Of a stretch of DNA of 7,247 nt, positions 1 to 4,645 are shown piece by piece; position 1 is the stretch's first letter, and each line of letters starts with the position of its first letter. The notes under the pieces are model-generated. The model saw only the letters and a list, made by a program, of their open reading frames with translations, searched no databases and was not told the DNA's origin. The DNA is taken from contig CAYZRX010000117.1 of the NCBI GenBank assembly GCA_964480945.1, positions 1 through 7,247 of the forward strand, in the 5' to 3' direction. A program made the position numbers and the translations under genes. This DNA comes from VGWB01 sp964480945 (GTDB lineage Bacteria > Bacteroidota > Ignavibacteria > UBA10030).

Positions 1-776
1 CGCAGGTGGCAGACATCGTCATCAGAAAAGGGCCGCCCGGAATCAAGTCGGAGAATGCGCGCCGGACAGCGTGGATTTATGTCGACCTCAAGGATATTGA
101 TGTCGGGACGTATGTCGAGAATGCCAGGAAGGTCGTCGATCAAAGAGTGAAGCTCCCGACAGGTTACTCCTTGGTCTGGAGTGGACAGTACGAGTACATG
201 CAGCGCGCACAGCAGCGCCTCCGGTTGGTGGTCCCCGTCACGCTGCTCATCATCTTCCTGCTGTTGTACCTGAATTTCAGGAACTTCACCGAAAGCCTGA
301 TCGTGATGCTCTCGCTCCCGTTCGCGCTGGTCGGCGGGATCTGGGTCATGTACATTCTGGGATACCATTTCAGCGTCGCCGTCGGTGTTGGATTCATTGC
401 GCTGGCGGGGGTGACGGCTGAGATTGGGGTTGTGATGCTCACGTACCTCGACCACGCCTATCAGAGGCATCAGAAGGAAGGGCAATTGCGAAGCTCGGGC
501 GATTTGAGGGACGCAGTCATCGAGGGGGCAGCCCTTCGCGTGCGGCCGATCATGATGACGGTGTTTGCGATCATCGGCGGCCTGCTCCCGATCATGTGGG
601 GCGGGGGCACCGGATCGCAGGTGATGAAACGCATCGCTGCACCGATGGTTGGTGGCATGACGACCTCCACCATCCTCACGCTGCTCGTGATTCCGGTGAT
701 ATACTTCTCGTGGAAATCGAGGGGACTGCCCCCGGAACCCGACAAAGAATCCCAGGACGAATCTGAGAAGGAGTAA
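1..776 (+). CDS. cusA: CusA-type heavy-metal RND efflux pump, C-terminal part (5' truncated by window edge)
   Basis: This is the C-terminal quarter of an inner-membrane HME-RND transporter that uses proton influx to drive Cu(I)/Ag(I) out through a CusCBA-type tripartite complex. The reading frame is open from the first full codon (position 3), so the start lies outside the window. Counting from the codon at 6, residues 1-70 are the end of the second periplasmic loop. Five hydrophobic segments follow (about 75-91, 98-119, 122-147, 181-198 and 219-236), matching TM8-TM12. Family signatures seen are ENARRTAWIYVD, SGQYEYMQRA, LPFALVGGIW, GFIALAGVTAE and ALRVRP. A Met at 207, in the segment VMKRIAAPM, lines up by recalled alignment with E. 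coli CusA Met1009, one of the relay methionines; this favours copper/silver over zinc/cobalt (CzcA). The tail is charged and short. The stop overlaps the RBS region of the PII-like gene, so the two are probably cotranscribed. The RND assignment is very safe; the metal is inferred. Confidence 0.93.
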   Translation, partial: QVADIVIRKGPPGIKSENARRTAWIYVDLKDIDVGTYVENARKVVDQRVKLPTGYSLVWSGQYEYMQRAQQRLRLVVPVTLLIIFLLLYLNFRNFTESLIVMLSLPFALVGGIWVMYILGYHFSVAVGVGFIALAGVTAEIGVVMLTYLDHAYQRHQKEGQLRSSGDLRDAVIEGAALRVRPIMMTVFAIIGGLLPIMWGGGTGSQVMKRIAAPMVGGMTTSTILTLLVIPVIYFSWKSRGLPPEPDKESQDESEKE

Positions 777-780
777 CGCC

Positions 781-1149
781 ATGAAAGAAGTCAAAGCCTA
801 CGTGAGAGTGGCTGTGGTGCAGGAAGTCGTCTCTGCTCTCGAGAGCGCCGGTTTTTGCTGTATGACGATGATCGATGTATCGGCGCTTGGCAATATCGCT
901 GATCCCGCTCAGTCAAAATACTCGATAGAATTCATTGAGCGATATTCCAAAATGGTCCGGCTTGAGCTTGTGTGTAAAGATGACGACGCCGGAAAGGTCG
1001 TTGAGATCATTCGTGAGAAGGGATGCACACATCAATCCGGTGACGGCATTATCTTTGTCCTTCCTGTCGACCGTGCCGTCAAGGTTCGGACAGGGGAGGA
1101 AGGCGACAAGATCTTACAGTCACGTTCACTCAAAGGCAAGAACGGGTAG
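781..1149 (+). CDS. PII-like signalling protein linked to the metal efflux pump (PII-NG-like)
   Basis: This 122-residue protein has the full length and fold signature of the PII (GlnB/GlnK) superfamily. The segment SGDGIIFVLPVDRAVKVRTG (86-105) matches the PII C-terminal signature, and the N-terminus aligns without gaps to recalled E. coli GlnB. Key ligand positions differ: Gln39 is Ile, the uridylylated Tyr51 is Phe, Lys58 is Met, Lys90 is Ile and Arg101 is Lys; Arg103 and the T-G-E stretch remain. Classical 2-oxoglutarate sensing and uridylylation are therefore unlikely. PII variants encoded next to HME-RND pumps have been described as a separate group (PII-NG), and this one fits by context. 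The start is supported by AAGGAG at 768-773, 7 nt upstream, which overlaps the cusA stop. Its likely job is to sense a nucleotide or metal state and modulate the pump or its expression; that part is inference. The last 12 residues are basic and disordered-looking. Confidence 0.88.
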   Translation: MKEVKAYVRVAVVQEVVSALESAGFCCMTMIDVSALGNIADPAQSKYSIEFIERYSKMVRLELVCKDDDAGKVVEIIREKGCTHQSGDGIIFVLPVDRAVKVRTGEEGDKILQSRSLKGKNG

Positions 1150-1174
1150 CAACCTTGTCTCTATTCAGAGAAAT

Positions 1175-1221
1175 CGAGAGCAAGCTCTCGTGCATTCGTC
1201 TGTCGGAGACAGAACGGAATG
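1175..1221 (+). terminator. Two tandem stem-loops after the PII-like gene, possible terminator
   Basis: The first hairpin pairs CGAGAG (1175-1180) with CTCTCG (1185-1190) around CAAG. The second pairs TCTGTC (1199-1204) with GACAGA (1208-1213) around GGA and is extended by CATTC (1193-1197) with GAATG (1217-1221) across a small internal loop. They lie 25-70 nt past the PII-like stop, where transcription of the cusA operon might end. Neither is followed by a T-run, so a standard intrinsic terminator is not shown. They could also be an RNA processing site. Confidence 0.3.
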
Positions 1222-1246
1222 ACACGGAAGACCACAGATCCATAAT
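1219..1246 (+). promoter_or_regulatory. Predicted sigma-70-type promoter for the small exported protein
   Basis: A -35-like ATGACA (1219-1224, 5 of 6 to TTGACA) is followed after 16 nt by a -10-like CATAAT (1241-1246, 5 of 6 to TATAAT). Transcription would start near 1253, leaving a leader of about 33 nt before the ATG at 1286. The -35 overlaps the descending arm of the second stem-loop. The call is by eye and single hexamer pairs can arise by chance. Confidence 0.4.
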
Positions 1247-1285
1247 TCACATCCATCCAACTCACCACTTTAGGGAGAGGTTAGC

Positions 1286-1657
1286 ATGAAGCAATTAGTC
1301 GTTGTCGTCGCTGCTGCTGCACTTATCGGCCTGGTCTCCTCGAGCCCATTACAGGCGCAGGGAAAGAAAGCAGCAATTACCGGAACAGTGGTGGATACGT
1401 ATTGCCTGGTCACGATGAACATGGGAGGCAAAGCCCACAAGCAATGCGCAGCCACGTGTGTGAAGAACGGTTCCCCTCTGGGCCTCAAAGAAGAGAAGTC
1501 GGGCACGGTGTATCTCGTGGCTGGTCAGAAGAACATGCTCTACGCCTCTTCGGGCCTGGAGAAGTATGTGGAAGAGCGAATAACTGTGCGGGGAACAGTC
1601 TACGAGAAAGATGGGCTCAGGATGATCGTCGTTGAATCGGCAACGCCGGTGAAATGA
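1286..1657 (+). CDS. Small exported protein with Cys/His/Met-rich segment, function unknown
   Basis: This is a 123-residue protein not assigned to a named family. Residues 1-24 form a Sec signal peptide: Lys at 3, a hydrophobic core, and a likely cleavage after Leu-Gln-Ala (24), with no lipobox Cys. The mature part of about 99 residues begins with a beta-like stretch (GTVVDTYC), then a segment with Cys40, Met44, Met46, His51, Cys54 and Cys58 (HxxCAxxC), then KNGSPLGL, and ends with two beta-like stretches around RGTVYEKDG, suggesting a small beta-barrel or OB-like fold. The clustered Cys/His/Met residues suggest periplasmic metal or haem binding or a redox role; CxxxC is not the thioredoxin CxxC or the haem CxxCH motif. 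The start is fixed by AGGGAGAGG at 1272-1280, 5 nt upstream. It sits downstream of a CusA pump and upstream of a YHS protein, which supports a metal role by context only. The stop is the last base before the N run. Confidence 0.85.
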   Translation: MKQLVVVVAAAALIGLVSSSPLQAQGKKAAITGTVVDTYCLVTMNMGGKAHKQCAATCVKNGSPLGLKEEKSGTVYLVAGQKNMLYASSGLEKYVEERITVRGTVYEKDGLRMIVVESATPVK

Positions 1658-1757
1658 NNNNNNNNNNNNNNNNNNNNNNNNNNNNNNNNNNNNNNNNNNN
1701 NNNNNNNNNNNNNNNNNNNNNNNNNNNNNNNNNNNNNNNNNNNNNNNNNNNNNNNNN
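1658..1757. other. Assembly gap of 100 N
   Basis: The run is exactly 100 N, the conventional placeholder for a scaffold gap of unknown size. It begins right after the stop of the small exported protein gene and ends immediately before the RBS of the YHS gene. The true distance between those genes, and whether another gene lies between them, cannot be known from this window. Confidence 0.97.
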
Positions 1758-1772
1758 AAAGGAGAGATAATC

Positions 1773-1946
1773 ATGGCCAAAGATCCAGTGTGCGGAATGC
1801 AGATTGATGAGGCGAACGCTGCCGGAAAGAGCGAATATCGCGGGAAAACCTACTACTTCTGCTCCCTCGGCTGCAAGGCTTCGTTCGACAAGGAGCCGGA
1901 GAAATATGTGAAGAGGAATGACACAAGCTCAGAGCGCCAGCATTGA
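1773..1946 (+). CDS. Small YHS-domain protein (metal-associated)
   Basis: A 57-residue protein consisting of almost nothing but a YHS domain. It opens with AKDPVCGMQID (2-12), followed by YRGKTYYFCSLGCKASFDK (22-40) and EPEKYVK (41-47). Cys7, Cys30 and Cys34 are the expected metal-binding cysteines of this TRASH-like fold. YHS domains occur alone or at the N-terminus of Cu-exporting P1B ATPases and in some monooxygenases; known and proposed roles are copper or heavy-metal binding and delivery in the cytoplasm. There is no signal peptide. The start is supported by AAAGGAGA at 1758-1765, 7 nt before the ATG. The tail after residue 48 is polar and not conserved-looking. It is a stand-alone version, or possibly the last gene of the metal cluster whose upstream part is hidden by the gap. 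Family assignment is firm; the bound metal is inferred from the CusA neighbour. Confidence 0.9.
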   Translation: MAKDPVCGMQIDEANAAGKSEYRGKTYYFCSLGCKASFDKEPEKYVKRNDTSSERQH

Positions 1947-2131
1947 GACGGCGATGGAGGCGGTCTTGCCACCGAGAGTTCGACTGCGAGGTGTCAAGAA
2001 GACAGCAGGCTGGTGGGGAGACGACGGGTAGCGGTTCAGCGAGATTTGAAGGGGTTACACATACCTCAATTCGGTGATACAGACAGAGGCCCATGTCTTG
2101 CTGATGGCGAACGGCAGAAGCGATCGTCAGC
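1947..2131. other. Convergent intergenic region, nothing recognisable
   Basis: These 185 nt separate the stop of the YHS gene from the stop of the minus-strand bshB1 gene. No frame has a convincing start with an RBS and no recognisable protein. Only weak inverted matches are present (for example AGACA with TGTCT in the stretch around 2079-2098), and no T-run hairpin typical of a bidirectional terminator was found. Confidence 0.6.
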
Positions 2132-2860
2132 TCACCCTCTGTTCACCAGCACGTGGAAGAGATCACCTACTCCAATCTGGAGGTGTGTGAAGAACGGCTC
2201 TCCGTACTGCACCCCGATGCGCATGCCGTAGTAGCGTGACTGTGTTTCGATCCGCTCGAGGAACTCGGGGCTGCTTAGCTTCGTCTCCGGATCCTTGCTG
2301 GCTGGATTGTAGAATTGCGAGGCGTAAGCATGGATCGCTTTCATTTTCGTCTCGAACGTGTCGCTGATGTCGACAATGAAGGAGGGTTCGAACTCATGCC
2401 ATTGCATGAACTCGAAGAAATGACGGGATCGGAACGGCTGCTGCTCCGTCCCCTTGAGCTTGGTCCTGATCTTCGTCAGGCCGGCGTAGAACCAGGCTTC
2501 TTTGCATAGATGGTGGCTGTGTGAATGGTCAGGGTGTCGCTCGACCGAGTGGGGTATGATGAGAATGCTCGGCTGGAGCTCGCGAATGAGCGTGATGACC
2601 TTCTTGATGTTCTCTTGATTGACTTCGACATTCCCATCCGGGATCTGCAGGTTCCTTCGCGTAACGACTCCGAGGATCTTTGCCGCCTCCTCAGCCTCCT
2701 TCGCCCGAATCTCTCTCGTCCCGCGCGTGCCGAGCTCGCCCTGAGTGATTTCCGCCAGTGCCACCCTGTAACCCTGCTTGACGAGCTTTGCCACGGTTCC
2801 CCCGCACGAAAGCTCGATGTCGTCCGGATGAGCGCCGATTGCCAACACATCAATTCTCAT
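2132..2860 (-). CDS. bshB1: BshB1-type N-acetylglucosaminyl-malate deacetylase (bacillithiol biosynthesis)
   Basis: This 242-residue PIG-L/LmbE-family enzyme should remove acetyl from GlcNAc-malate to give GlcN-malate, the second step of bacillithiol synthesis after BshA and before BshC. Zinc ligands are visible: His11 and Asp14 in AHPDDIE and His112 in HPDH (109-112), with Asp13 as the expected general base. Further family hallmarks are RGTRE (46-50), AKILG (60-64), NLQIPDG (70-76) and YYGMRIGVQYGEPF (210-223). These favour BshB1 over the more distant MshB and over generic LmbE proteins. The frame extends 37 codons further upstream, but the ATG at 2858-2860 is chosen because homologues start at MRIDVLAIGAHPDD and AGAGGA (complement of 2867-2872) lies 6 nt before it. 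It is monocistronic here, convergent with the YHS gene and divergent from xseA. bshA and bshC are not in the window. Confidence 0.93.
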   Translation of the reverse strand: MRIDVLAIGAHPDDIELSCGGTVAKLVKQGYRVALAEITQGELGTRGTREIRAKEAEEAAKILGVVTRRNLQIPDGNVEVNQENIKKVITLIRELQPSILIIPHSVERHPDHSHSHHLCKEAWFYAGLTKIRTKLKGTEQQPFRSRHFFEFMQWHEFEPSFIVDISDTFETKMKAIHAYASQFYNPASKDPETKLSSPEFLERIETQSRYYGMRIGVQYGEPFFTHLQIGVGDLFHVLVNRG

Positions 2861-2866
2861 GGAGTT

Positions 2867-2872
2867 TCCTCT
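2867..2872 (-). promoter_or_regulatory. Ribosome binding site of bshB1
   Basis: Read on the minus strand this is AGAGGA, with 6 nt to the ATG. It decides between the short form (242 residues) and the longer open frame (279 residues), whose extra N-terminus does not resemble the family. Confidence 0.7.
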
Positions 2873-2890
2873 GTGGAAAAATGATTCGCC

Positions 2891-2919
2891 AATATAGTCA
2901 ACGAAGGGGTGAAAGACAA
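2891..2919 (-). promoter_or_regulatory. Predicted sigma-70-type promoter of bshB1
   Basis: On the minus strand TTGTCT (complement of 2914-2919, 4 of 6 to TTGACA) precedes TATATT (complement of 2891-2896, 5 of 6 to TATAAT) with an exact 17-nt spacer. A start near 2884 leaves a leader of about 24 nt that contains the RBS. The geometry is ideal, but the call is by eye. It lies just inside the end of the palindromic element at 2932. Confidence 0.5.
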
Positions 2920-2931
2920 GAAGGCCGCGTA

Positions 2932-3080
2932 TCGCGGACTGTCCTAATCTGCCTTGGCTGTCACGGTCCATACCGTGACAGCTCCTAGAATTTGGTTGTT
3001 ACGGTCACGGAATGGTCCCCCAAAAAGAATCGGGGCAAGCGTGACCGCCCAGTCAACTTGAAACTAGGACACTACCGCGA
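2932..3080. repeat. Nested palindromic element with imperfect terminal inverted repeats (MITE-like or regulatory)
   Basis: The ends pair: TCGCGG (2932-2937) with CCGCGA (3075-3080), and TGTCCTA (2940-2946) with TAGGACA (3065-3071), separated by a 2/3-nt mismatch. Inside are two hairpins. The first is a perfect 11-bp stem, GCTGTCACGGT (2957-2967) with ACCGTGACAGC (2972-2982) around CCAT. The second pairs CGGTCACG (3002-3009) with CGTGACCG (3040-3047), with an inner CCCC/GGGG stem (3017-3020 with 3032-3035). No T-run follows either hairpin, no ORF is inside, and no clear target-site duplication is seen. It could be a small non-autonomous mobile element, a REP-like repeat, or operator sites between the divergent bshB1 and xseA genes. 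Confidence 0.55.
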
Positions 3081-3137
3081 ATCGAGGAGCGCCGTCTTCA
3101 TCGTATCCTGATCGGCGAGACCTTGAATGTGGAACGA

Positions 3138-4409
3138 ATGTTCGCTACCATCAATCAGTTGTGTGTCCGTACGATGTCAATCAGACAGTCCGAAGTCCCG
3201 ATGGAGCAACTCCCGCTCATAGCCGAAGACAAGAAAGCCCTCACCGTCAGCGAGATCACTCGACAGATCAAACTATCCCTCGAGCATCGATTTCCGAGGG
3301 TTTGGGTGCAGGGGGAAATTTCGAACTTCAAGCAGCACAGCTCCGGTCATCTGTACTTTACCCTGAGAGACGAGGGCGCGCAGGTCTCAGGCGTGATGTG
3401 GAGGAGCCGGGCGGAGGGGCTTCTCTTCCTGCCGGAGTCCGGGATGAAGGTGATCGCGCGGGGTTCCATCACGGTGTATCCGCCGCGCGGCAACTATCAG
3501 CTCGATGTCGAACAACTGACACCGTTAGGGGTCGGTGAGTTGCAGCTGGCGTTCGAGAAGCTGAAGCGCAAACTGGCAGCGGAAGGCCTGTTCGACGAGG
3601 AGCACAAGAAGCCGATACCCGAGTATCCTGAGACAATCGGGATTATTACGTCCGAGACGGGAGCTGCGCTGCAGGATATCCGGAGCGTTCTTGAGCGGCG
3701 TTTCCCCGCGCTTGATGTCCTCCTTCTTCCGGTTCGGGTGCAGGGAGTGGGGGCCGCGGAAGAAATTGCCCAGGCGATCGTCGACATCAATCGCTACGGA
3801 AGGGTCGATGTGATCATCCTGGGGCGGGGCGGCGGATCACTCGAGGATCTTTGGCCCTTCAACGAAGAGATCGTTGCCAGGGCGGTCTACGGCTCGCACA
3901 TCCCGATCATCAGCGCGGTCGGACACGAGATCGATTTCAGCATCTCCGATTTTGTTGCCGATCTGCGTGCGCCGACGCCGTCGGCTGCAGCGGAACTGGT
4001 GGTGCATGACCGGGCGGAACTTCTTGAAATTCTGCGCAACTATTGCTATACTATGCGTGGAAGTATGGAGGAAAGGCTCTCTACGCTGCGCGATCGGGTA
4101 CAAGGAGTGTTGTCGAGCTATTCGTTCAACAGACCGAAGGATCTCCTGCGGGAGTCGGCCCAGCGGGTGGATGAGCTTGAGCGAAGTCTGACGATGAAGT
4201 TCTCCCACCTTGTGCAACTTCTGCATCACCACCATCTCACGCTGCAGCTTCGCCTGGAGAGCCTGAATCCGAAGAATGTTCTCCGTCGAGGGTATGCTCT
4301 GGTGCGAAAGCAGGGTGACTTGATCACGAGCGCCCGGAACCTCGAACGGGGGGATGACGCCAGCATACAGTTTCACGATGGAACCGTGGAAACGAAGGTC
4401 CAATCATGA
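3138..4409 (+). CDS. xseA: Exodeoxyribonuclease VII large subunit
   Basis: XseA is the catalytic and ssDNA-binding subunit of exonuclease VII, which degrades single-stranded DNA from both ends in the cytoplasm. Counting from the ATG at 3138, the protein has 423 residues. An N-terminal OB-fold spans about 35-130 (LTVSEITRQIK, WVQGEISNFK, GHLYFTLRDE), followed by the catalytic core (IGIITSETGAALQDI, GRGGGSLEDLWPFNEE, SAVGHEIDFSISDFVADLRA, PTPSAAAEL), a helical coiled-coil region about 290-380, and the C-terminal NVLRRGYALVR segment with a final DGTVETKV strand. The start is uncertain. A TTG at 3123 and an ATG at 3201 are in frame; 3138 has GGAA four to five nt upstream, while 3201 lacks an RBS but would begin where most homologues do (MEQLPLIAED). 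No convincing promoter was seen in 3081-3137. The stop overlaps the xseB start by ATGA, indicating translational coupling. Confidence 0.95.
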   Translation: MFATINQLCVRTMSIRQSEVPMEQLPLIAEDKKALTVSEITRQIKLSLEHRFPRVWVQGEISNFKQHSSGHLYFTLRDEGAQVSGVMWRSRAEGLLFLPESGMKVIARGSITVYPPRGNYQLDVEQLTPLGVGELQLAFEKLKRKLAAEGLFDEEHKKPIPEYPETIGIITSETGAALQDIRSVLERRFPALDVLLLPVRVQGVGAAEEIAQAIVDINRYGRVDVIILGRGGGSLEDLWPFNEEIVARAVYGSHIPIISAVGHEIDFSISDFVADLRAPTPSAAAELVVHDRAELLEILRNYCYTMRGSMEERLSTLRDRVQGVLSSYSFNRPKDLLRESAQRVDELERSLTMKFSHLVQLLHHHHLTLQLRLESLNPKNVLRRGYALVRKQGDLITSARNLERGDDASIQFHDGTVETKVQS

Positions 4410-4645
4410 GCCCCGCAAAACCTCGAAAGCAGTCCTTTGAAGCATCACTCAAACGGCTCGAAGCGATCGTGGAGTCCCTCGAGCAGGGGAGCGTGTCGCT
4501 GGACGATGCAGCGGAGCTCTATGAAGAAGGAATCCAGCTTGCCAAGGAATGTGCTGAGAAGCTGAAGGTCGCGGAACTGAAGATGAAGAAACTGGCGAAG
4601 ACCTTGGACGGGCAGTTTGAGATCGAGGGATTGAACGAAGAATGA
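4406..4645 (+). CDS. xseB: Exodeoxyribonuclease VII small subunit
   Basis: A 79-residue helical protein of usual family length. Several copies wrap one XseA to form active exonuclease VII. The diagnostic segments are SFEASLKRLEAIVESLEQG (10-28), VSLDDAAELYEEGIQLAKEC (30-49) and a second long helix ending in LKVAELKMKKL (53-63). The start shares four bases (ATGA) with the xseA stop, and its own stop shares four bases with the dxs start, so all three are likely translated in a coupled series; this suits a complex needing many small subunits only if XseB also has independent initiation, which is not visible here. Assignment is firm. Confidence 0.95.
   Translation: MSPAKPRKQSFEASLKRLEAIVESLEQGSVSLDDAAELYEEGIQLAKECAEKLKVAELKMKKLAKTLDGQFEIEGLNEE

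Noticed and set aside
1349..1780. Long minus-strand open frame crossing the N run
   Set aside because: It is open only because the N bases translate to X, and it runs antisense to the exported-protein gene, which has a signal peptide and RBS.
2013..2231. 72-codon plus-strand frame in the convergent gap
   Set aside because: No recognisable protein, no good RBS, and it overlaps the end of bshB1 in antisense.
2861..2971. N-terminal extension of bshB1 (37 extra codons)
   Set aside because: The extension does not resemble the family, crosses the predicted promoter and the palindromic element, and the internal ATG at 2860 has a good RBS.
2957..2982. Intrinsic terminator
   Set aside because: The stem is strong, but neither strand has a T-run after it, and it lies between divergent genes where no terminator is needed.
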